NCBI RefSeq assembly: GCF_029395675.1
Contig: NZ_CP115184.1
Coordinates: forward strand, 1-64,000
DNA: 64,000 bases
DNA from: Janibacter cremeus
GTDB taxonomy: Bacteria > Actinomycetota > Actinomycetes > Actinomycetales > Dermatophilaceae
Reading direction: 5' to 3'
Part shown: one piece after another, positions 1 to 7,784 of the stretch
Position numbering within the stretch: the first letter of the stretch is position 1
How the letters are laid out: each line of letters starts with the position of its first letter
Made by a program: the position numbers and the translations under genes
The notes under the pieces: generated by a model
The model's input: only the letters and a program-made list of their open reading frames with translations
What the model was told of the DNA's origin: nothing
The model's database searches: none

Positions 1-519
1 ATGAGCCCCTACGCGGTTAGTAAGCTAGCCGCAGAGCAGTACACCCTGGCCTTCCAGCAGGCTTATGGGTTCGACTCAATCGCATTCCGATTCTTTAACG
101 TGTACGGACCCGGGCAGCGTGCTGGTCACGCATATGCCGCGGTGATTCCTACTTGGATCGATGCAATGCTCAAGGGTGAGCCGGTTTGGATTAATGGCGA
201 TGGGCAGCACTCGCGCGACTTTACCTACGTTGAGACCGTCTGTGATGCGCTCCTGCAAGCAGTGGAGCGCCGGCTCACACACGTGGAGCCCGTCAACCTC
301 GCCTTCGGCACGAACACGACCCTCATGAACCTCATCGAGCATCTGACCCAGATAAGCGGCGTAGAACCTGATGTCCGACACCGAGAGCCCAGGGCAGGCG
401 ATGTTCCGCATTCACAGGCACAGAACGACACGCTCACTGCCTTGTTCCCAGAAATATTCCCAACGGACATCGAAGTCGGTCTGGAATCGACATGGCGATG
501 GATGGCGGAACGATCCTAG
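1..519 (+). CDS. NAD-dependent sugar epimerase/dehydratase, C-terminal part
   Basis: Extended short-chain dehydrogenase acting on a nucleotide sugar, cut by the window edge, so the Rossmann NAD site is missing. The fragment opens at the YAVSK active site (Tyr and Lys of YxxxK) and continues with RFFNVYGPGQR and the substrate-domain motif GDGQHSRDFTYV, typical of UDP-glucose 4-epimerase or dTDP-glucose 4,6-dehydratase relatives. The Met at base 1 is internal, not a start. It points towards the polysaccharide operon on the other strand and is separated from it by IS debris. It probably belongs to the same surface-sugar locus; its exact substrate cannot be told. Confidence 0.8.
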   Translation: MSPYAVSKLAAEQYTLAFQQAYGFDSIAFRFFNVYGPGQRAGHAYAAVIPTWIDAMLKGEPVWINGDGQHSRDFTYVETVCDALLQAVERRLTHVEPVNLAFGTNTTLMNLIEHLTQISGVEPDVRHREPRAGDVPHSQAQNDTLTALFPEIFPTDIEVGLESTWRWMAERS

Positions 520-705
520 GTGTACGGACCCAGAGGTTGGCGCATCGGTGAGGGGTTGACGAGATTGCTAGAACCTCCGGTTAGGTGCGGCTTGTCTAGG
601 TCAATCCACTCCGAAGGCTCCCCGTGGCTCACGCTCACGCACGTTGGAACGCAATGTCGGCTGCTGATGGTCCGGGACTGCTGCACGAACAGGTGACAGG
701 TTGGG

Positions 706-1608
706 TCAGGCTGCCTGACTGGTGGGTGTGGTCATGATGGTCTCGTACTCGATGGGGGTCAATCGACCGAGTGCGGCTTGGCGACGGCGGCGGTGGTAGG
801 TCCGCTCGATCCAGGTCACGATCGCGATGCGCAGTTCCTCGCGGGTGGTCCACGAGCGGCGGTCCAGGACGTTCTTCTGCAGCAGCGCGAAGAAGGACTC
901 CATGGCGGCGTTGTCGCCGGCAGCGCCGACGCGGCCCATCGATCCGACCATGGCGTGTCGGTTGAGGGCATGGACGAATTTCCTCGATCGGAACTGACTG
1001 CCGCGGTCGCTGTGGACTACGCAGCCGGCGACGTCACCGCGCCTGGCGACGGCGTTGTCCAGCGCAGCGACCGCGAGCCGGGACTTCATCCGTGAGTCGA
1101 TGGAGTACCCGACGATCCGGTTGGAGTAGACGTCCTTGATCGCGCACAGGTAGAGCTTGCCCTCATCGGTGCGGTGCTCGGTGATGTCGGTCAGCCACAG
1201 CTTGTTAGGGGCATGTGCGGTGAACTGGTGATGGACCCTGCCCTTGTCGTCGACGATCGCGCACAGGTCGTCGTGGACCGGTGGACCGGGCTTCTTGGCC
1301 TTGCCGCGCCTGGGCTTGTCGAACTCGCTCCACCAGCCCAGGTCCGAGCAGATGCGCCACGCGGTGCGCTCCGCCATCGCTTCACCGGCTTGGCGCGCCT
1401 CGTCCAGGAGGAACCGGTACCCGAACTCGGGGTCGTCCTTGTGCGCGTCGAACAGCGCGTTGGCGCGGTAGGCGGCTGCGAGCTCGGCGACGGTGACCGG
1501 ACGTGCTAGCCACCGGTAGTAAGGCTGTCGAGCGATCTTGAGCACCCGGCACGTCACCGTCACGGGGATCCCGTCGACGGCCAGCTCACGAACGAGCGGG
1601 TACAACAT
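706..1608 (-). CDS. IS3-family transposase OrfB (DDE catalytic domain)
   Basis: Catalytic half of an IS3 transposase, normally made as an OrfAB fusion by -1 frameshifting. An HTH_21-like N-terminal region is followed by an rve integrase core with the three acidic residues visible in LWLTDITEH, VVHSDRGSQF and NAAMESFFALLQ. The C-terminal RRRRQAALGRLTPIEYE stretch is typical of the family. The 300-residue length is normal. The frame starts at an ATG inside the run GGGAAAATG, where it overlaps the 3' end of orfA, the expected slippage site. No frame damage is seen, so the element may be active. Confidence 0.9.
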   Translation of the reverse strand: MLYPLVRELAVDGIPVTVTCRVLKIARQPYYRWLARPVTVAELAAAYRANALFDAHKDDPEFGYRFLLDEARQAGEAMAERTAWRICSDLGWWSEFDKPRRGKAKKPGPPVHDDLCAIVDDKGRVHHQFTAHAPNKLWLTDITEHRTDEGKLYLCAIKDVYSNRIVGYSIDSRMKSRLAVAALDNAVARRGDVAGCVVHSDRGSQFRSRKFVHALNRHAMVGSMGRVGAAGDNAAMESFFALLQKNVLDRRSWTTREELRIAIVTWIERTYHRRRRQAALGRLTPIEYETIMTTPTSQAA

Positions 1609-1898
1609 TTTCCCGGCAGGTTCGCCTGCGACAGGTAGGCCGCTGCGCGGCGCAGGACCTCGTTCTCCTGCTCGAGCAACCGCACGCGCTTCTTCAGCTC
1701 CCGGTTCTCACGCGATTCCTTCTCGGTGGTACCGGACTTGCCACCGTCCTCGACGTCGGCCTGGTGCATCCAGTTACGCAGGCAGGACTCCGCGATCCCG
1801 AAGTCCGCCGCGATCTGCTTGATGGTCTGTCCCTGCTCGCGGTTACGGGCGACGTTCACCACGTCCTCGCGGAACTCTTTCGGATAAGGCTTGGGCAC
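1560..1898 (-). CDS. IS3-family transposase OrfA (helix-turn-helix)
   Basis: DNA-binding half of the IS3 transposase, recognising the element ends. A HTH_Tnp_1 domain (KPYPKEFREDVVNVAR ... IKQIAADFGIAESCLRNWM) is followed by a leucine-zipper-like helix (ENRELKKRVRLLEQENEVLRR) before the frameshift site. GTG at 1898 is chosen because an AAGGA box lies eight bases upstream and the family usually begins PKPYPKEF; ATG at 1907 is the alternative but has no spacing from that box. Slippage at GGGAAAATG (about 1606-1614) would join it to OrfB. Confidence 0.85.
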   Translation of the reverse strand: MPKPYPKEFREDVVNVARNREQGQTIKQIAADFGIAESCLRNWMHQADVEDGGKSGTTEKESRENRELKKRVRLLEQENEVLRRAAAYLSQANLPGKCCTRSFVSWPSTGSP

Positions 1899-1984
1899 GA
1901 TGTACATCCTTCCAGCGACGCTCCTCAGCGCCACAGATCAGATGTCACCTGTTCGTGCAGCAGTCCCTCCGACCAAGCCCCAGG

Positions 1985-2109
1985 TAGTGGTGTAGCGCCT
2001 GCGTGTTCTCGCTCACGGTTCAGGCGGTCAGTGTTCACTCGAAGGATCACGCGGTGGCCGCACCCATGTCCACTACCGGGACGATGTCGACGACTGCGCT
2101 ACACCACTA
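1985..2109. mobile_element. Miniature element with IS256-like terminal repeats
   Basis: A 125-bp segment bounded by perfect 14-bp inverted repeats (1985-1998, TAGTGGTGTAGCGC; 2096-2109, its complement). GTGGTGTAG-type ends are characteristic of IS256-family elements in actinobacteria. There is no coding capacity between them, so this looks like an internally deleted IS256 remnant or a MITE. No convincing 8-9 bp target duplication is visible, so the origin is inferred from the ends only. Confidence 0.5.
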
Positions 2110-2194
2110 TGCGGGACTCAAGTGATGATCCAGTGCCGTCAGCCAGGGCTGGTCGCAGGCCGCGATCGCGGAGAAAATGGGCATCTCAGGCCGA

Positions 2195-2250
2195 GTACAT
2201 CTTAAGGAGAGGTAGGTGCTTTAAGCGCTGCCGCGGGGAAGACGACATCG
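2195..2250 (-). pseudogene. Relic of a capD-type dehydratase gene
   Basis: This 56-base stretch is nearly identical to 11825-11879 inside the polysaccharide dehydratase gene, where the minus strand encodes DVVFHAAALKHLPLLEMY. Here the same reading begins DVVFPAAALK, then an extra base shifts the frame and gives a TAA. Similarity stops abruptly on both sides, at 2251 against the IS3 relic. It is the scar of a second copy or of a recombination event within the locus. Confidence 0.7.
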
Positions 2251-2405
2251 CTCCTGCGAGACGCCCTACTGCTTCGAGACCGCGACCATCATCGCCTCGG
2301 TCACCGAGGAATACTCCTGCTGGTGCTCCTGCATCAACCTGACTGCTCGAACGCGCAGTTCGGGATCAATCTTCTTCGGCTTGTGCTCTTTCCTCCTGGA
2401 CTCAA
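2251..2405 (-). pseudogene. Decayed IS3-family orfA fragment
   Basis: Minus-strand translation gives KPKKIDPELRVRAVRL followed by MQEHQQEYSSVTEAMM, the N-terminus of a common actinobacterial IS3 OrfA, then a TAG within the SKQ*GVSQER stretch and loss of similarity at 2251. A good ribosome-binding box AGGAGG lies just upstream (about 2390-2400), but the expected ATG is replaced by ACAAG, so the start is also lost. It is a different IS3 subgroup from the intact element nearby. The 200 bases between it and the next gene (2406-2606) may be its left end; nothing else is recognised there. Confidence 0.65.
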
Positions 2406-2606
2406 ACAGGAGCGGGCATCAAACCCAAGGGCGCTTCACTGGTGCTGACGCGGCCCATTAGCCCAAATCTAACTGGGACTCGTTGCGAGCATGGGGCGGG
2501 GTCCAGAGGGCGGCCTGAGCCAGGTGACACATTAGAGGAATCCTGGGATGGGCGGGATCGTTTCGGTCGAGTCCTGTGCGCACTGGGGGACGTCGGAACT
2601 ACCGGG

Positions 2607-3761
2607 TTACTCAATAGCCAATGTTTGCGCGACCCAAACATCCGCGATTTTCGCTGCATCAAAATTGGAAACCGCTCGCGCGCGAGCAGCACGGCCATGC
2701 TCATGGGCTAAATGCGGGTTCAGAATATAATGACGCATCGCTTGAGCTAACGATTCGACGTTCCGCGGCTCGACCAACAAACCCTCTTGGCCGTCTTCGA
2801 TCGTCTCGCGGCAGCCCGGCGCAGTGGTTGTGATAACTGCTCTCCCTGAGGCCATGGCTTCGATAGTACTTCGCGAAGTACCTTCTCGATACGAAGGTAG
2901 AACGAAAACAAGTGACCTGGCGAGAGCCTCTCGGACATCTGCGAGGGGACCCGTTATCGAGATCGGTGCCCCACTGTCTGCGATAATCCGCGCGACTTGC
3001 GATTCCTCAAAGCCATCGGGATTCTCTCCATCGTGCCACCCGACCAACTCTACTGAGAAATCAAAGCCCTGCCTGGTGAGGAAAGAGCTTGCCTCAATAA
3101 GCTCGGACAAGCCTTTGCTGCGCAGAAATCTCCCTACGAACAAAAACGAAACTTTGCCCTCAGGGTAGGGGAGGGGGGTAAAGTGCGACCGAGTATCGAC
3201 GCCGGATCCATGAACCACACTCGCTTCTCGGCCTGCACGCAAAATACCAAGCCTGCTGAAGAGCTCCAAATCATCCGAGTTTTGAAAAACCGTATGGTCG
3301 TAACTTGGCAAGGTAATCTTATATAGAAGCAGTTGAATCCGCCGTAGTATGGAGAATCGCGGCCGCATATCTCCAGAGAACCCAACCCCCAACCCCGTTA
3401 TAACGGCGACCCGGCGGGACCAACGGCGCCCTCCGGCGGCGAAACTAGCATAAAGAACGGGCTTAACGCCAAAGGCGACCAAGATCGCACCACGGCGGGC
3501 CTTGAGGGCTCGGCGCAGAGACCAAACACTGACCAGCTCGCTAACCGGATTGGCTCCACCTCGATTCAACTGAAAATGCCGCTGACTCAATCCTGTAGGG
3601 GCGTCATGGTCCCATGCGTTCGCGGCCATAGGTGATACGCCAACCACCGGGTTTCCACGCTCGAGAAGTTGGGTGACGTAGGTTTTGCGAAAAGAACCGA
3701 ACGCTCTACCGTGGGCTTCCACAATCCAGACCTCACGATGGGTGTGACAATGTGCACTCAC
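2607..3761 (-). CDS. Glycosyltransferase family 4 protein
   Basis: GT-B fold, retaining glycosyltransferase of 384 residues that would transfer a sugar from an activated nucleotide donor to the lipid-linked polysaccharide repeat at the cytoplasmic membrane. The C-terminal domain shows FLFVGRFLRSKGLSELIEA and the donor-binding EGTSRSTIEAMASGRAVI motif (E-x7-E). GTG at 3761 is chosen over an upstream in-frame start because AAGGAG precedes it and it makes a GTGA overlap with the GNAT gene upstream. It is the last gene of the leftward operon. Donor and acceptor sugars cannot be assigned. Confidence 0.85.
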   Translation of the reverse strand: MSAHCHTHREVWIVEAHGRAFGSFRKTYVTQLLERGNPVVGVSPMAANAWDHDAPTGLSQRHFQLNRGGANPVSELVSVWSLRRALKARRGAILVAFGVKPVLYASFAAGGRRWSRRVAVITGLGVGFSGDMRPRFSILRRIQLLLYKITLPSYDHTVFQNSDDLELFSRLGILRAGREASVVHGSGVDTRSHFTPLPYPEGKVSFLFVGRFLRSKGLSELIEASSFLTRQGFDFSVELVGWHDGENPDGFEESQVARIIADSGAPISITGPLADVREALARSLVFVLPSYREGTSRSTIEAMASGRAVITTTAPGCRETIEDGQEGLLVEPRNVESLAQAMRHYILNPHLAHEHGRAARARAVSNFDAAKIADVWVAQTLAIE

Positions 3762-4369
3762 GCAAGCTCCTTGGTATAAATGTTCAGAATTCGTCCTTGG
3801 CTCCCAGCGCGAGACCCCGCCACGCGCCACCCAGAATTTCGGTAGAATCGATTCACATAGTCATTGCCTAACGCGTCAGTCTCAAGCACCATGCACGGGA
3901 ATCCGCGCCACTGTGCCTCCTTCTGAAAAGCTCCCAGGAGCAGACGTCCACAGCCTGCACTTGCGGACTGGGGTAGCACCCCGATGGAAGCCAACAGAAT
4001 GGCTTCAGCTGGCACGGAGTCGGGCCTAGTAGACCTGTTAGCGGCAGTAAGCCTCTGTGCGAGCGTAAAGATTTTGATGGGACGATGAAGCAGTACGTCG
4101 ATTCCTGCGATAAGCCAGCCCATCGGGTTGGCAACCAAGAGTGCCCAGGCCCGCCCACTTAAGGGGCCGGAACCTGCAACAAACCCAACTATGTTGCCTT
4201 CTTTGAGGCAAACTAGGGTGACTCCATCGATCTTGATGTATGCCCGATAGAGTTGCTCAAGAAACCGTGGACCAAGTGAGGTCAAGAAAAACCCTTCGAA
4301 GGCTGCAGCGTGCACGTTTGCCATGACTTTGGCATCTTCTAAGACCGCTTCTCGAACTCGTGGATGCAC
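3758..4369 (-). CDS. GNAT family N-acetyltransferase
   Basis: GCN5-related acetyltransferase of 203 residues that would move an acyl group from acyl-CoA to an amine. N-terminal [20 protein letters not shown] and C-terminal NDYVNRFYRNSGWRV are the usual first and last motifs; the acetyl-CoA loop (SAGCGRLLLGAF) is a variant of Q/RxxGxG/A. Start is GTG at 4369 with AGGAG upstream, overlapping the sugar transferase end by 31 bases. Its place between an initiating sugar transferase and a glycosyltransferase, with a PLP aminotransferase nearby, suggests N-acylation of an amino sugar, which is inference. Confidence 0.75.
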   Translation of the reverse strand: MHPRVREAVLEDAKVMANVHAAAFEGFFLTSLGPRFLEQLYRAYIKIDGVTLVCLKEGNIVGFVAGSGPLSGRAWALLVANPMGWLIAGIDVLLHRPIKIFTLAQRLTAANRSTRPDSVPAEAILLASIGVLPQSASAGCGRLLLGAFQKEAQWRGFPCMVLETDALGNDYVNRFYRNSGWRVAGSRAGSQGRILNIYTKELA

Positions 4370-5013
4370 GATTCGGCTCCTAGCCTTTCGATAATTCGCT
4401 GCCGAGCTTTGTTGCTAACTGCATGGAGACCCATGAGCCTAGCGAGAGTACCAAAGAGGATAGCCATATCGGTGGCGGTCGTCGCAGTCTCGGCATACTT
4501 CACGTACATGCAACACTTGAAGGGAATGAGAACTTCTTCGTAGTACGTGTTGGGCCGAGCTTGATTGGCCAGCAACGCGCCCTCGTCGATGAGTAGCCAA
4601 CTTGCCGGGTCGGTTATTCCTGGTCGCACGGACAACGAGATGCGCCGCGATGCAGTCGGCCACTTAGCCACGTAGTACGGAACTTCAGGTCGTGGGCCGA
4701 CAAGTGACATACTTCCCCTGAGGACGTTCCAGAGCTGGGGGATTTCGTCCAACTTAGTTTTTCGTAGTATGGCTCCGACGCGGGTGATGCGGGGGTCGTC
4801 CTCACCGGTAAATAGCGGCCCGGGCGAGCCAGCGCGCATGGATCGAAACTTCAGGATCTCAAATGTTCCGCCTCCGCGACCGACCCTCTCCTGAACATAG
4901 AACACTGGTTTGCCTTCGACCACTCGCAATAAGAGTGCGAGCAGCAGAAGTAGGGGGCTAAGCAGAACGAGGGCCGACCCGGCAGAGAGGACGTCAATGG
5001 TCCGTTTAACCAT
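4339..5013 (-). CDS. Undecaprenyl-phosphate sugar phosphotransferase (initiating enzyme)
   Basis: Bacterial sugar transferase of the WcaJ/PglC type: it moves a sugar-1-phosphate from a UDP-sugar to undecaprenyl phosphate and so starts repeat-unit assembly. One hydrophobic membrane segment (about residues 10-30) is followed by the catalytic region [41 protein letters not shown] and [10 protein letters not shown]. At 224 residues it is the short PglC-like form without the extra N-terminal membrane domain. ATG at 5013 overlaps the aminotransferase stop by eight bases. Operon position fits a diacetamido-sugar or similar start. Confidence 0.9.
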   Translation of the reverse strand: MVKRTIDVLSAGSALVLLSPLLLLLALLLRVVEGKPVFYVQERVGRGGGTFEILKFRSMRAGSPGPLFTGEDDPRITRVGAILRKTKLDEIPQLWNVLRGSMSLVGPRPEVPYYVAKWPTASRRISLSVRPGITDPASWLLIDEGALLANQARPNTYYEEVLIPFKCCMYVKYAETATTATDMAILFGTLARLMGLHAVSNKARQRIIERLGAESCIHEFEKRS

Positions 5014-6190
5014 GGCACCACTCTCGTACGGCGGAAATGACACGTTCCACCTGATCATCTGACATAGCTGAAAAGATCGGAAGCGACAAGGCTAGCTCAG
5101 CGCACGCCTCAGCATTGGCCACGTCGCCCCAAGTCCAGCGTGCATTAGCCTCCCAAAAAGACAACCTATGCAGGGGTGTAAAGTGAACCGAAGTACCTAT
5201 GCCCTTCTCCTTCAAAAAGCGAGCTAACGCATCTCGACCCCCCTTGCGTTTTGAGGGGATCTGTAGAACGTACAGATGCCAGGCGTGTAGACCCTTGCTG
5301 GCTGTCATGGGAGGCGCACCCAGTTCCAGGGCCGCAAATGCGGATGAATAGCGTCTTGCGATTTCGCTGCGTCTCGCCAGCATCTGTTCCGACCGAGATA
5401 GTTGCACACGTCCTAGTGAGGCTGCAATATCGGTCATGTTGTATTTGTATCCAGGTGCGATGACGTCGTAATTCCACCCTGAAGTGTTACCTCGGTAGCG
5501 ATCGTAGACATCGCGGTCGATTCCGTGGAGACGCATGGTTCGCATTCGTGACGCCGCGTCGGAGTCAGGGGTTAATACCATTCCTCCCTCGCCGGTGCAC
5601 AGGGTCTTAGTCGCGTAGAAACTGAAGACGGTTGCGAAACTTCCGCCTGCACCAACCATCTCGCCTTCCGTGGAACGTGCAGGAAAGGCGTGCGCGGCAT
5701 CCTCAATCACGTAAACTTGAGTGGCTTGGGCGAATTCGGTCAACGCTTGCGAACTCAACGCTCTGCCCGCGAAGTGCACTGGAATGATGGCTTTGGTGTT
5801 ACTGCTCATTACCCGACTGGCGGAATCCAAGTCAATGTTCAATGTTTGCGGATCAACATCCGCCAAGACCGGAGTCGCCCCAAGATATGCGCACACCTCA
5901 GCAGTTGCGGTGAAGGTCCACGTAGGTACGATCACCTCATCGCCAGGGCCAATGCCTGCGGCCTCGAGGGCCAAATGTAGACCGGCGGTTGCGGAGTTAA
6001 CGGCCACTGGGACCGGAGGCGCGTGTCCTCCGTCCACGAACCTGGCGAATTCAGCCTCAAAAGCGGCTACTTGCGGACCGCTAGTGAGCCAGCCAGAGGC
6101 CACCGCCTCCGCGACGGCGGCCGTCTCTCGCTCGGTCATGTCGGGAACTGCAAAAGGTATTGCCGACTCGTGCGTGGACACTAGATCCAT
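5006..6190 (-). CDS. DegT/DnrJ/EryC1/StrS family sugar aminotransferase
   Basis: PLP-dependent enzyme (394 aa) that converts a nucleotide 4-keto or 3-keto sugar into the amino sugar, usually with glutamate as donor. Visible features are the substrate/PLP region SGWLTSGPQVAAFEAEF, the phosphate loop NSATAGLHLALEAAGI, the PLP ring Asp in VIEDAAHAFP and the Schiff-base Lys in FSFYATKTLCTGEGG. Start ATG 6190 shares one base with the stop of the acetyltransferase gene (TGATG). With the CapD-type dehydratase, the hexapeptide acetyltransferase and the initiating transferase it would complete synthesis of an N-acylated amino sugar; this pathway is inferred. Confidence 0.9.
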   Translation of the reverse strand: MDLVSTHESAIPFAVPDMTERETAAVAEAVASGWLTSGPQVAAFEAEFARFVDGGHAPPVPVAVNSATAGLHLALEAAGIGPGDEVIVPTWTFTATAEVCAYLGATPVLADVDPQTLNIDLDSASRVMSSNTKAIIPVHFAGRALSSQALTEFAQATQVYVIEDAAHAFPARSTEGEMVGAGGSFATVFSFYATKTLCTGEGGMVLTPDSDAASRMRTMRLHGIDRDVYDRYRGNTSGWNYDVIAPGYKYNMTDIAASLGRVQLSRSEQMLARRSEIARRYSSAFAALELGAPPMTASKGLHAWHLYVLQIPSKRKGGRDALARFLKEKGIGTSVHFTPLHRLSFWEANARWTWGDVANAEACAELALSLPIFSAMSDDQVERVISAVREWCHG

Positions 6191-6699
6191 CACACCTTTC
6201 GCTGACGGATAATGCGGGCGGGATTGCCGACTACGGTGGCGCCGGGCGGCACGTCTTTAGCGACCACGCTGCCAGCTCCAACTGCTGCCCCTCGACCAAT
6301 GGTCACACCAGGAAGGACGATTACCCTACCGCCAAGAAAGACATCCTCTTCAACGAAGATTTCCCCGCGAGTCGATACCTCATCTCGGAAGCGTCCGTAG
6401 TCCTTGGGGACAGGATGATCTCCAGTTATGAAGTAGCAGTATGGGCCCATTGTCACATGGGGACCGATATGAACGCCGCCGCTCAAGATGGAACCTTCAC
6501 CAACGCCGCCGTGATCCGCGACCGAACAGTCCCAACTGAGACGCGCGTGACGGTTGATGTTGGCCTTGCGGGACACATGAGCGAAGTGTGAGGCGCAGTA
6601 GGCGCGGAAGGGGCGCAATGGGCGAACCCAGCTTGGGAACCGCGATGCAACCAGTTGGTAGAGGGCCCACCAGAACAGTCTCTTAGGTGTGTACTTCAT
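6190..6699 (-). CDS. Left-handed beta-helix (hexapeptide) acyltransferase
   Basis: A 169-residue trimeric LbetaH acyltransferase of the WcaF/maltose O-acetyltransferase type. Hexapeptide repeats run through GSILSGGVHIGPHVTMGPYC and VFLGGRVIVLPGVTIGRGAAVGAGSVV, ending in the standard VVGNPARIIRQR. It would acetylate a hydroxyl or amino group of the polysaccharide precursor from acetyl-CoA. ATG at 6699 has an AAAGGAGA box and overlaps the preceding gene's TAA (TAATG), so translation is probably coupled. Confidence 0.85.
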   Translation of the reverse strand: MKYTPKRLFWWALYQLVASRFPSWVRPLRPFRAYCASHFAHVSRKANINRHARLSWDCSVADHGGVGEGSILSGGVHIGPHVTMGPYCYFITGDHPVPKDYGRFRDEVSTRGEIFVEEDVFLGGRVIVLPGVTIGRGAAVGAGSVVAKDVPPGATVVGNPARIIRQRKV

Positions 6700-7784
6700 T
6701 ATTTCTCCTTTGTGCCTTTGATTACTTCGCGCCAAAGAACGCGGACAGACTCTGTGTCTGGAACGGACTGGGCCGCGCCTCGAGGTAGGGACAACAACGA
6801 GCCTAGCTTGTCTGAGAACCCCTCAGGATCATATGGGTCGCTGACTACTACGTTGTCTGGAAAGGAGTCCATCAGTTCCATCATGGCGTTGTTCTTGACG
6901 CCGAGCACACGGCACCCGGCAGCGAGCGCCTGTAATGCGACATTCGGCATACCCTCAAATAGGGTCGTGTTGAGGAGGACTCTATGCCTCGCGCATACTC
7001 CTCTAACGTCATCAACCCAGCCGAGGTTCACAGTATTCGACGGAGCTGAAGGTAGTTCCCGACCGATCACAGTGAAACGTGCCTTCGGGTATCGGTTGGC
7101 AAGATGCAGCAGCAATTGCTGGCTCGCTTCGGTCGCATCCTTGCGGTGGTACCAAAGGACGTCGCCACTCACGCCTATATTACTCGCGGAGCTGGCGCAG
7201 TCTGTAACGGCGTTGGGAACGTAAAACCGTCCACTGAGCGTCGACGGAAGATGTTCTTCAGCGTCCCGAAGGAGATGACGTCCCGGCGCAACTAATGTTG
7301 CACCCTTAGTTATCCAGCGCATGTGTAGCCTGGACGGCCATTTCTGAGATCGTGCGACCGGTTCGCTCCGTGCCCCCATGCGCGCCCCGCCGGTGAGTCG
7401 AATGATATGGCTTGCTGACGTACTACGAGCAGCGATGCTAGCAGCAGTGGACGCAGCTCCAAGTTGGAGACTGAGTACAGTCTCCGGCTTGGCTTGTATG
7501 GCACGGATGGTTCCCACAGTTAGAAAGTAGATTTGGCCTAGCGCCTTCAATCGACCACGGAAAAGGGGTGGCCAACCAACACGAACCACTCGGAGTTCCT
7601 CGGGTGTGTCGTGGACGTCCTTAGGTAATTGGGCGCCAGTATTGCGAGTCACTACACTCGTATCGATATCTTCGTGAAGGCTGCCCAGTACCGTCCGCAG
7701 CTGGCGTTCAGCGCCACCTTCAACGGGATAGAAACTGCTGGTAAGAAGAACGAGCCGGTGGCGCCGTTGGGGTGCACTCTTCAT
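6699..7784 (-). CDS. Glycosyltransferase family 4 protein
   Basis: GT-B retaining glycosyltransferase, about 361 residues. It opens LVLLTSSFYPVEGGAERQLRTV, the classic GT4 N-terminus, and has the donor-binding TTLFEGMPNVALQALAAGCRVLGV near residue 300. ATG at 7784 is preferred to an in-frame start at 7814 because it reduces overlap with the polymerase-like gene to 65 bases and fits the family N-terminus. It is one of three GT4 enzymes in the operon, each likely adding one sugar to the repeat unit. Confidence 0.85.
   Translation of the reverse strand: MKSAPQRRHRLVLLTSSFYPVEGGAERQLRTVLGSLHEDIDTSVVTRNTGAQLPKDVHDTPEELRVVRVGWPPLFRGRLKALGQIYFLTVGTIRAIQAKPETVLSLQLGAASTAASIAARSTSASHIIRLTGGARMGARSEPVARSQKWPSRLHMRWITKGATLVAPGRHLLRDAEEHLPSTLSGRFYVPNAVTDCASSASNIGVSGDVLWYHRKDATEASQQLLLHLANRYPKARFTVIGRELPSAPSNTVNLGWVDDVRGVCARHRVLLNTTLFEGMPNVALQALAAGCRVLGVKNNAMMELMDSFPDNVVVSDPYDPEGFSDKLGSLLSLPRGAAQSVPDTESVRVLWREVIKGTKEK

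Larger units (their letters stand above)
674..1967 (-). mobile_element. Complete IS3-family insertion sequence
   Basis: A 1294-bp element bounded by perfect 25-bp inverted repeats at 674-698 and 1943-1967. The bases tcc at 671-673 and 1968-1970 flank it directly and look like a 3-bp target duplication. It carries orfA and orfB on the minus strand in the overlapping -1 arrangement typical of IS3. Intact repeats, a matching target duplication and open frames suggest a recent insertion. It sits between the truncated epimerase and older mobile-element relics. Confidence 0.9.
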
